DNA from: Sphingobacteriia bacterium
GTDB lineage: Bacteria > Bacteroidota > Bacteroidia > Chitinophagales > Chitinophagaceae
DNA: 11,957 nucleotides
Assembly: GCA_004294465.1 (NCBI GenBank)
Contig: REAV01000200.1
Coordinates: forward strand, 1 to 11,957
Reading direction: 5' to 3'
The position numbers were made by a program, and so were the translations under genes. The notes below the pieces were generated by a model. It saw only the letters and a list, made by a program, of their open reading frames with translations. It was not told the DNA's origin and did not search any database. Below are positions 6,473 through 11,957 of the stretch, in pieces (position 1 is the first letter of the stretch; every line of letters starts with the position of its first letter).

Positions 6473-7198
6473 ATGAAAAGTTTATCCCAAACTTGGTTTG
6501 CAGATGGGTACATCGATTTTGAATTAAAGAAATATACTTTACTTGCTTACTTACAAGAAGTAAATAAATATTTCTGCCAGAATAAACTCTATCCATTATT
6601 AGCAGACGTGATTTTTCATTATAATAACATAGTGGCATTTAGAGAAAATAAAAAATACCTGCAAGAACAATTTCCCAAAAAATTAAATGGAATTCAGTTA
6701 GCTCAGTTACAATTATTATATGAGTCAATGGTTGAAGACGATGACCTCATGAAGGAATTGGAAGAAATTATTCATTATGCTTCAAGTACCATGAAAAAAA
6801 CAATTAATAGTGGAACGGAGATTTATGAATTTGTAGAAAACAAAATCAATATAGAACCTGTTGGAGTAATGCCCATTGATCATCATGAAGGATATTTCCT
6901 GCTATGTGAAGGTGCTTGTAAAAACACTTGGGTGTATCAATATAGATTGAGCATTTTCGAAAAGCATGATGAAAAATACAGAAGCATTAAAACGGAATTT
7001 GTAGATGTATGGCAAAGAAATTTAGTGAACTCCTATAGCAATATCAAAACTCAACTAATCAAACAAAGAACTGAATTGCCGAATCCTGCTGTATATGCTT
7101 TGGAAACAGATTTAAGCTTACCTATAGAAGAAACATTATTGCCAATTGCAAAAAGATCGCTGGTAAGATTCATCACCAATAACGGCTATACTGCTTAA
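6473..7198 (+). CDS. Conserved-looking protein of unknown function, 241 residues
   Basis: I do not recognise this family. The protein has no signal peptide or membrane segment, so it is probably cytoplasmic. It begins MKSLSQTWFADGYIDFELKKYTLLAYLQ. Residues about 15-110 look mostly helical (LLAYLQEVNKYF, LNGIQLAQLQLLYESM, LMKELEEIIHYASSTM). The middle, 112-165, reads more like alternating strands (EIYEFVENKI, GVMPIDHHEGYFLLCEG, NTWVYQYRLSIFEK). HH at 137-138 and two nearby cysteines (C145 and C149, as CxxxC) might bind metal, though this is only a possibility. A helical C-terminal part follows. Base composition matches the neighbours. It ends in a tandem TAA-TGA, and its stop overlaps that of rsmD in the palindrome TTAA. 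The steady codon pattern supports a real gene. Confidence 0.75.
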   Translation: MKSLSQTWFADGYIDFELKKYTLLAYLQEVNKYFCQNKLYPLLADVIFHYNNIVAFRENKKYLQEQFPKKLNGIQLAQLQLLYESMVEDDDLMKELEEIIHYASSTMKKTINSGTEIYEFVENKINIEPVGVMPIDHHEGYFLLCEGACKNTWVYQYRLSIFEKHDEKYRSIKTEFVDVWQRNLVNSYSNIKTQLIKQRTELPNPAVYALETDLSLPIEETLLPIAKRSLVRFITNNGYTA

Positions 7199-7737
7199 TG
7201 ATCGTTTGTAAAAAAAGAGAACACTGTAGTACCATAATTTCTTACAAAAGAAAACCCTGGAAATTTTTCATACGCATTTCGAGGAGTATGTTCTAAAACA
7301 AAAAAGCCTCCTGGAGCAATTAATTGTTGAGCAACAATTTTCTTAGGCAATTCATCAATTGTGCCAAGTGCATAAGGTGGACCTGCAAAAATAAAGTCAA
7401 AGGTTTGCGTACAAGAATCTAAATAACTAAATACATCCATTTTCAACAACGTAATATCTTGCATTCCTAAAATGGCCGCATTCTTTGCAATAAAGGAATG
7501 CATGATTGGGTCTTTTTCAACAATGGTTAAATGCGCTGCGCCCCTTGAACCCAACTCATAACTAATGCACCCAGTTCCACCGAATAAATCAAGGGTATTG
7601 ATTCCTTCCAAATTCATTCTGTTTTGTAGGATATTAAAAAGCCCTTCTTTAGCTATATCGGTTGTGGGACGAGTAAAGGGCATATTTGTAGGGGGATGTA
7701 TTTTCCTCCCACCCCATTTACCGGAAATTATTCTCAT
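7195..7737 (-). CDS. rsmD: 16S rRNA (guanine(966)-N(2))-methyltransferase RsmD, with altered motif IV
   Basis: The 180-residue protein fits RsmD, which uses S-adenosylmethionine to methylate N2 of G966 in 16S rRNA. Visible features are the N-terminal RIISGKWGGRKI, TRPTTDIAKEGLFNIL (residues 22-37), the SAM-binding motif I LDLFGGTGCIS (49-59), the acidic end of strand 2, E74 in IVEKD, and D101 after strand 3. The catalytic motif IV, normally (D/N)PP(Y/F), here reads AGPPYAL: residue 119 is Gly (GGT, complement of 7381-7383) where Asp (GAT) is expected, one base away. The remainder is intact with no frameshift, so the gene is not an obvious wreck. Its ATG overlaps the TGA of the DUF3822 gene by four bases (7734-7737), suggesting translational coupling. 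It converges on the unknown gene at 6473-7198. Confidence 0.93.
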   Translation of the reverse strand: MRIISGKWGGRKIHPPTNMPFTRPTTDIAKEGLFNILQNRMNLEGINTLDLFGGTGCISYELGSRGAAHLTIVEKDPIMHSFIAKNAAILGMQDITLLKMDVFSYLDSCTQTFDFIFAGPPYALGTIDELPKKIVAQQLIAPGGFFVLEHTPRNAYEKFPGFSFVRNYGTTVFSFFTNDH

Positions 7738-8576
7738 AAACTGAGCTTATAAAATGGAGTAAAATAATGCAAAGGATACTCAGATTCCGCCATTTTAAAA
7801 ATTCCAGAAGTTTGCATATTATCCATTTCTATTCTTGGAAATATTTTAGACAATTGCAACATTAAACTAGTTTCAACCTCTATCATTCCGCTTATCTCAA
7901 GCAAAACATCCGATAAATCAAATTGATATTGTTGTACAATTCTTAATAAATAATACAAAACATCTTCAGGTGTATTGTATCTATATGATTGAATCAATTG
8001 GAAACGCTCATCCTTCCAAACAGCCAAAATAAAATGATTCGAATAAAACTGTAATTTAATAAACTGTTGATCAATAAAAGGTCTTCGCATTACATCATTC
8101 AACAGATTTGAATAGGTGTGTGCAGTTTGAAAAATAATAAATTGCCTGCCTAATAACTCAGTAATTGCTTTTCTGACTCTATAAGCATTAATGAAAACTT
8201 TAGTAGCAATTAATTTTTCGTACTTCACTTCATGTCTCACACTTTCACCGTAAATTAAATTAAGGTAATCTTCTGCAGAAGTGGCCGTTAACAGTTTCTC
8301 AGGAACCATAATGGCTTCTTCTGTATTAAAATAACAGGTAACTTTTTTGTAATTATTATTGAAAATCGAAGAACCCGTTTTGATCTCATAAAAAATATCA
8401 TTCCAATCATCCTGCTCGCTTTTGTCTAGACTAAACAATTCAAAAGCATCAATCTCACCAGTAAGATCAGATTTTGCCATACATACAAATGCTTCATCGG
8501 CAATCTCAACCACCAATTGGTGGGTTGAACCATTAATGGTTTCCTCGTTATACAAACCTATTTTTTTCCTAGCCAT
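7734..8576 (-). CDS. DUF3822 family protein
   Basis: This 280-residue protein resembles DUF3822, a Bacteroidota family often found just upstream of rsmD, as here. It has no signal peptide or transmembrane segment. The recognisable parts are LVVEIADEAFVCMA near the N-terminus (residues 21-34), an acidic middle, FIIFQTAHTYSNLL (about 145-158), IKLQFYSNHFILAVWKDERFQLIQSYRYNTPEDVLYYLL (about 173-211), and a C-terminal LLEISGMIEVETSLMLQLSKIFP. The duplicated strand-rich pattern suggests an actin-like (ASKHA) fold, which is inference from recall of the family and not a computed match. The biochemical role is unknown; coupling to rsmD hints at ribosome or RNA metabolism but does not prove it. The ATG at 8576 is the first plausible start. 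Confidence 0.8.
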   Translation of the reverse strand: MARKKIGLYNEETINGSTHQLVVEIADEAFVCMAKSDLTGEIDAFELFSLDKSEQDDWNDIFYEIKTGSSIFNNNYKKVTCYFNTEEAIMVPEKLLTATSAEDYLNLIYGESVRHEVKYEKLIATKVFINAYRVRKAITELLGRQFIIFQTAHTYSNLLNDVMRRPFIDQQFIKLQFYSNHFILAVWKDERFQLIQSYRYNTPEDVLYYLLRIVQQYQFDLSDVLLEISGMIEVETSLMLQLSKIFPRIEMDNMQTSGIFKMAESEYPLHYFTPFYKLSL

Positions 8577-8650
8577 TCTTACAAATTACTACAATTATAT
8601 ATAAAAAATCATTCTCTTCAATATTCAAATTAGTTCAGGATTCAATTTAC

Positions 8651-8658
8651 TACCTTTA
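8651..8658 (+). promoter_or_regulatory. Candidate -7 promoter element of the MATE transporter gene
   Basis: TACCTTTA matches TAnnTTTG at seven of eight positions and lies 9 bases before the ATG at 8668, in the 91-base gap between the divergent DUF3822 and MATE genes. A start point around 8664-8668 would make the transcript leaderless or nearly so. No convincing -33 element is seen. For the opposite (DUF3822) direction I find no good promoter match in this gap. Confidence 0.4.
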
Positions 8659-8667
8659 CAGCATTGT

Positions 8668-10026
8668 ATGAGCGTTTCAAAATCCCCTTTAAACCTTCAA
8701 GTAGACACAGGAAACAGGCAAATACTTCGTATTGCCCTTCCCATTTCGGCGTCCATTTTAGTGCCTCAAATTAATTTCATTACCAATAATATTTTTTTGA
8801 GTGGATTGGGTCAAAGAGAACTTGGTCTTGCCGGTATTACAGGGGTATATTATTTATTATTTGCGGTAATTGGCAATGGCCTGAACAATGGTTTACAGGC
8901 TTTAATATCCAGAAGAGCGGGTGAAAACAGAATTGATGAAATAGGCAGTATTTTCTGGCATGGAGTAAGAATTTCTTTGGTATTTGCCTTATTTGGCATT
9001 TTATGTACCTGGTTTATTGCACCAACAGTGCTTAGCTGGTCTTTGCATGATCACATTGGTATAGAAATGGCCATCAGTTTCCTTTCTATCAGAATCTTGG
9101 GATTACCCATTTTGTATATCTATCAAATGAGAAATGCGCTGTTGGTAGGAACCAATCAGAGTAAATACCTGATTTTGGGAACCGCTACCGAGGCAATTGT
9201 AAATGTGGTTCTTGATTATGGTTTTATTTACGGGAAACTCGGTTTGCCAAAACTGGGTTTCAATGGGGCTGCCTATGCATCAATTATTGCAGAAATAGCA
9301 GGTTTACTGGCAGTATTTCTGGTGATCAAATCAATTGGCATCAGCAAACAACTACATTTATTTGAAAAGGTTAAGTACCAGCAAAAATACATTCGATTGA
9401 TTTTAGTTCAATCCTATCCATTGATTTTGCAACACGCCATTAGCATTTTGAGCTGGGAATATTTCTATATTTTAATTGAACACCATGGAGCCAGGGATCT
9501 GGCCGTATCTAATACCATGAGAAACTTATTTGGTTTTTTCGGTTGCTTTACATGGGCATTTGCTGCAACCACCAATACCATGGTTAGTAATGTAATTGGT
9601 CAAGGAAAGAAAGATGCCGTTATTCCATTAATTCATAGAATACTTAAATGGAGTGTTGGCTTTGCGTTAATTGTCTTTATCATTTTGAATTTTTCACCAA
9701 GAACCTTTTTGGGCATCTATGGTCAGGGTGAAGATTTCATTATTGCCGCTATACCCGTAATGCGTGTTGTATCTATCGCAATGTTAATGATGTCTGTTGC
9801 TGTGGTTTGGGTAAACGCAGTTACAGGAACAGGCAATTCAAAAATGAATTTATATACCGAAATAGCCACCATCGTATTTTATGTTATATACGTTTATGTG
9901 GTTCTTGAAAAGCTTTTTCTTCCCATCACATATGGCTGGATGAGCGAATGGCTTTATTGGGGAGTTATGTTCATTCCCTCCTACTGGTATATCAAAAGCA
10001 ATCGATGGAAAACGTTGGTAATCTAG
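8668..10026 (+). CDS. MATE family multidrug/metabolite efflux transporter
   Basis: The 452-residue integral membrane protein has about 12 hydrophobic segments and the usual MATE length. Family signatures include ILRIALPISASILVPQ (TM1, residues 19-34), GNGLNNGLQALISRRAGE (69-86), VVLDYGFIYGKLGLPKLGFNGAAYASIIAE (180-209, with D183), TMVSNVIGQGK (304-313) in the second half, and AVTGTGNSKMNLYTEI (384-399). The two halves form the pseudo-symmetric lobes typical of MATE antiporters, which expel cationic drugs or metabolites in exchange for Na+ or H+ across the inner membrane. Substrate and coupling ion cannot be read here. It has its own candidate promoter, no regulator gene next to it, and its TAG stop overlaps the stop of the acyl-CoA-binding protein gene. 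Confidence 0.93.
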   Translation: MSVSKSPLNLQVDTGNRQILRIALPISASILVPQINFITNNIFLSGLGQRELGLAGITGVYYLLFAVIGNGLNNGLQALISRRAGENRIDEIGSIFWHGVRISLVFALFGILCTWFIAPTVLSWSLHDHIGIEMAISFLSIRILGLPILYIYQMRNALLVGTNQSKYLILGTATEAIVNVVLDYGFIYGKLGLPKLGFNGAAYASIIAEIAGLLAVFLVIKSIGISKQLHLFEKVKYQQKYIRLILVQSYPLILQHAISILSWEYFYILIEHHGARDLAVSNTMRNLFGFFGCFTWAFAATTNTMVSNVIGQGKKDAVIPLIHRILKWSVGFALIVFIILNFSPRTFLGIYGQGEDFIIAAIPVMRVVSIAMLMMSVAVVWVNAVTGTGNSKMNLYTEIATIVFYVIYVYVVLEKLFLPITYGWMSEWLYWGVMFIPSYWYIKSNRWKTLVI

Positions 10027-10280
10027 CCTTTCAATTCTGTTACCAAATCGATGTACTGTTGCATAGCATCTTCCTTGGTGATTCCCTTTAATTTAGCCCA
10101 GGCCTCGTGTTTAAACTTAGCAACAAAATCAAAAGCATTTGAAGGACCAGATTCATTATTGTCTCCTTCTGTTCCTTGCTTAAACAAAGAATACAATTTT
10201 AATAAAGTTTCATTATCAGGCTTTGCTGACAATGTTTTGCTATTTGCTACAGCTTGTTGAAATAATTCTACTAATTCCAT
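10023..10280 (-). CDS. Acyl-CoA-binding protein (ACBP)
   Basis: This 85-residue protein has the standard size of a stand-alone ACBP and its four-helix pattern: LFQQAVANSKTL (helix 1), ETLLKLYSLFKQGTEGDN (residues 24-41, matching the family LYxLYKQxxxGD motif), FVAKFKHEAWAKLKG (52-66, with the ligand-contacting Lys and the conserved W61) and DAMQQYIDLVTEL (71-83, with Y76). ACBPs bind medium- and long-chain acyl-CoA esters in the cytoplasm, buffering and delivering them. They are ubiquitous in eukaryotes and patchy in bacteria, though known in Bacteroidota. It is the last gene of the minus-strand operon, 15 bases after the RMDN-like TPR gene, and shares a CTAG stop overlap with the convergent MATE gene. 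No terminator is visible. Confidence 0.93.
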   Translation of the reverse strand: MELVELFQQAVANSKTLSAKPDNETLLKLYSLFKQGTEGDNNESGPSNAFDFVAKFKHEAWAKLKGITKEDAMQQYIDLVTELKG

Positions 10281-10295
10281 ATTATATTGGTTGAT

Positions 10296-11060
10296 TTATT
10301 GTAATGATTCTAATAGTTGTGCTCCTTCTGCTTTAATAGCTATGTCTTCTGAACTTCTTGTAGGAAGTTTAACTAATTTATTCAATACTTCTGTTGCTTT
10401 TGCGGGTTGATGTGCTTCTTTATATGCTTTACCTAAGTCCAAATAATTAGGGGCAAAATAAGGTTCGATGGTTTTGCATTTTTCCATTAAAGCAATTGCT
10501 TTGTCTAAGTCTCCATCTGGCAGGCCACCATAAAATAATTTAACAGCCATTTTTTTTATACCAGAAAGTGTAACCATTTCGTAATGCCATTTACCCAATG
10601 TGTAATTGGCTTTAGCATGATTTGGATTAATTGATAGCGCTTTGTCGGCGTAGGTCTTAACATCTTTTACAAAAGCGACAATTTTTTTATTCTCCGATTC
10701 TACATCAGTCAGTTTACCTGACGCCATCGCCATAGCATAATTGGCATCGGCATTATTCGTATCTGCCTGTAATGCTCTCTGCGCAAATGCTAGCGCCGAC
10801 TCATAATACAATCTTTTGGTTTTCTTATCTTTTTCCTTTCCACCTAAAAGAACATTCAATTCAGCGGCTTTTACCAAAGCCTTGATACTGGTAGGACTCG
10901 TTAGCAAAATCTGCTTATACTTTTCCAATGCCTCGGGCTCCTTCAATTGTTTTTCTAAATTTTCTGCTTCTTTAAGTTGTATTGCAAGGTCTTGCCCATT
11001 CAATTTCATTATACAAAGACTGAATACAAAAAAGCAAATAAAACGAATAACAACTTTCAT
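10296..11060 (-). CDS. Secreted TPR protein resembling the RMDN (regulator of microtubule dynamics) family
   Basis: The 254-residue protein begins with a signal peptide (MKVVIRF, hydrophobic core ICFFVFSLCIM, cleavage probably after NGQ at about 23), so it is periplasmic or membrane-associated. TPR helices follow: ALEKYKQILLTSPTSIKALVKAAELNVLLG (44-73), ALAFAQRALQADTNNADANYAMAMASGKL (89-117), ADKALSINPNHAKANYTLGKWHYEM (138-162) and DKAIALMEKCKTIEPYFAPNYLDLGKAYKE (186-215). The block LGKWHYEMVTLSGIKKMAVKLFYGGLP (155-181), with its W-x-F/Y-E and F-x-G-x-P pattern, resembles eukaryotic RMDN proteins, whose TPR domain in RMDN3/PTPIP51 has been reported to handle phospholipids. That similarity is from memory and needs a profile search. 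It starts one base after the folB stop and 15 bases before the ACBP gene. Confidence 0.82.
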   Translation of the reverse strand: MKVVIRFICFFVFSLCIMKLNGQDLAIQLKEAENLEKQLKEPEALEKYKQILLTSPTSIKALVKAAELNVLLGGKEKDKKTKRLYYESALAFAQRALQADTNNADANYAMAMASGKLTDVESENKKIVAFVKDVKTYADKALSINPNHAKANYTLGKWHYEMVTLSGIKKMAVKLFYGGLPDGDLDKAIALMEKCKTIEPYFAPNYLDLGKAYKEAHQPAKATEVLNKLVKLPTRSSEDIAIKAEGAQLLESLQ

Positions 11061-11061
11061 A

Positions 11062-11424
11062 TTAATTCCTTTCTAAAGTGAATGATACGCCAACTTTACC
11101 CTCAAAACTAAGAATAGGTGGACAAAGCTTATCGATTGATATAACAATTTTTGTAGCCAATTTAAATTCAGCTAACACAGATTGTGCAATTTCGGTAACT
11201 ACTGTTTCTAATAAAGGAGTTGGTTTGGCCATTCTTTGTTTCACCAGCTCATAAACCCGCACATAATCAATGGTATCTTTCATATGGAAAACTGGCAAAG
11301 CATTTGGTTGATGCCAAATATCTATGTTTACTTCAAAATAATTACCCAGTTTCCTCTCTTCGGAATAAATTCCATGATAGGCATAAAAAGATAAATTTTT
11401 TAAATGAATTTGCAGCAAACTCAT
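11062..11424 (-). CDS. folB: Dihydroneopterin aldolase FolB
   Basis: This enzyme of folate synthesis cleaves 7,8-dihydroneopterin to 6-hydroxymethyl-7,8-dihydropterin and glycolaldehyde, in the cytoplasm as a homo-octamer. From the start chosen here it is 120 residues, the usual family length. It shows the FolB pattern NLSFYAYHGIYSEERKLG (10-27, with the conserved Glu at 22/23), TIDYVRVYELV (51-61, with Y54), LLETVVTEIA (71-80, with E73) and VISIDKLCPP (94-103, with the catalytic Lys at 99). A longer frame to 11472 would add 16 residues read from inside trxB and is unlikely. The chosen ATG overlaps the trxB TGA as ATGA (11421-11424), a typical coupled start. Confidence 0.94.
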   Translation of the reverse strand: MSLLQIHLKNLSFYAYHGIYSEERKLGNYFEVNIDIWHQPNALPVFHMKDTIDYVRVYELVKQRMAKPTPLLETVVTEIAQSVLAEFKLATKIVISIDKLCPPILSFEGKVGVSFTLERN

Positions 11425-11957
11425 AATCCTTTTGAAGTTAAATATCTTTCTGCATCCAATGCAGCCATACATCCACTACCCGCTGCAGTTACTGCCTGAC
11501 GATAGTTTTTATCCTGAACATCTCCAGCAGCAAATACGCCTTCGATATTGGTTTTACTGGTACCTGGCTGAGTAAGAATATACCCTGTTTCGTCCATGTC
11601 TAAAAAACCTTTAAAAATATCACTGTTGGGTTGATGACCAATTGCAACAAAAAATCCACTAATTGGAATTTCCTGAGTTGCTTGTGTTTGATTGTTTTTT
11701 ATTCTAACAGCTTCTACTTTTTTCTCTCCTAAAATTTCATCGGTATCGGTATTCCAATACACTTTAATATTAGGAGTATTCAGCACTCGATCCTGCATTA
11801 CCTTACTTGCGCGCATTTTATCCTTTCGAATAAACATGTGAACAGTAGTACATAATTTAGATAAATACATTGCTTCTTCTGCAGCAGTATCTCCAGCACC
11901 TACTATGGCTACTTCTTTTCCTTTGAAGAAAAATCCGTCACAAACTGCGCATGCACT
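11421..11957 (-). CDS. trxB: Thioredoxin-disulfide reductase TrxB, C-terminal part (N-terminus off the right edge)
   Basis: The frame is open to the window edge, giving 178 residues of the C-terminal half of a roughly 310-residue flavoprotein. The first visible residues are SACAVCDGFFF: the redox-active CAVC disulfide (complement of 11940-11951), a normal variant of CATC. Next come the NADPH-binding VGAGDTAAEEA, the arginine-bearing FIRKDKMRASK for the NADPH 2'-phosphate, SGFFVAIGHQPNS, and the C-terminal FAD segment GVFAAGDVQDKNYRQAVTAAGSGCMAALDAERYL. TrxB passes electrons from NADPH through FAD to thioredoxin, supporting ribonucleotide reduction and thiol repair. It heads the visible operon trxB-folB-TPR-ACBP. 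The internal ATG at 11870 is not the start, because the frame continues upstream through the active site. Confidence 0.96.
   Translation of the reverse strand, partial: SACAVCDGFFFKGKEVAIVGAGDTAAEEAMYLSKLCTTVHMFIRKDKMRASKVMQDRVLNTPNIKVYWNTDTDEILGEKKVEAVRIKNNQTQATQEIPISGFFVAIGHQPNSDIFKGFLDMDETGYILTQPGTSKTNIEGVFAAGDVQDKNYRQAVTAAGSGCMAALDAERYLTSKGL

Noticed and set aside
11425..11472. N-terminal extension of FolB to the ATG at 11472
   Set aside because: The 16 added residues lie inside trxB and do not look like FolB; the ATGA overlap at 11421-11424 gives the usual family length.
1..11957. A defence system, mobile element or biosynthetic cluster
   Set aside because: I looked for transposase, integrase, nuclease, toxin-antitoxin, reverse transcriptase and synthase motifs, and for terminal repeats; every gene except the 241-residue unknown falls into a known housekeeping or envelope family.

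Overview
The window looks like ordinary chromosomal DNA of a Bacteroidota bacterium, most likely from the Chitinophagaceae or a close relative. The evidence is the low G+C, A/T-rich codon choice, start codons without clear Shine-Dalgarno sequences, TAnnTTTG-type promoter cores, and families typical of the phylum (DUF2490, DUF3822, a large secreted TPR protein, a BCKDH-like E2 subunit). I see no rRNA, tRNA, CRISPR array, insertion sequence, prophage gene or integration site, and coding density is high. No stretch over 300 bases lacks a gene.

Layout. (1) 1-1752, minus: the N-terminal 584 codons of a large secreted TPR-repeat protein that runs off the left edge. (2) 1869-6389, plus: a hotdog-fold acyl-CoA thioesterase, cinA, a lipoyl-bearing E2 acyltransferase with very long Pro/Ala/Gln linkers, and a DUF2490 outer-membrane protein that starts 2 bases after the E2 stop. 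(3) 6473-7198, plus: a conserved-looking protein of unknown function, tail to tail with (4) 7195-8576, minus: a DUF3822 protein and rsmD, coupled by an ATGA overlap. (5) 8668-10026, plus: a MATE-family transporter, divergent from DUF3822 and tail to tail with (6) 10023-11957, minus: a tightly packed operon read in the order trxB (its start lies off the right edge), folB, an RMDN-like secreted TPR protein, and an acyl-CoA-binding protein.

How the genes work together. Most are housekeeping: thiol redox (TrxB), folate synthesis (FolB), NAD/nucleotide salvage (CinA), rRNA methylation (RsmD) and 2-oxo acid oxidation (E2). A loose acyl-CoA/lipid theme links the thioesterase, the E2 subunit, the acyl-CoA-binding protein and perhaps the RMDN-like TPR protein; this is inference from family and position.

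I found no clear new multi-gene system. The points most worth checking are: a perfect 13-bp terminator-like hairpin inside the signal-peptide codons of the DUF2490 gene; an RsmD whose catalytic (D/N)PPY motif reads GPPY; two convergent gene pairs whose stop codons share a 4-base palindrome (TTAA and CTAG); the pairing of an RMDN-like TPR protein with an acyl-CoA-binding protein; and a 16-base palindrome between a promoter candidate and the E2 gene.
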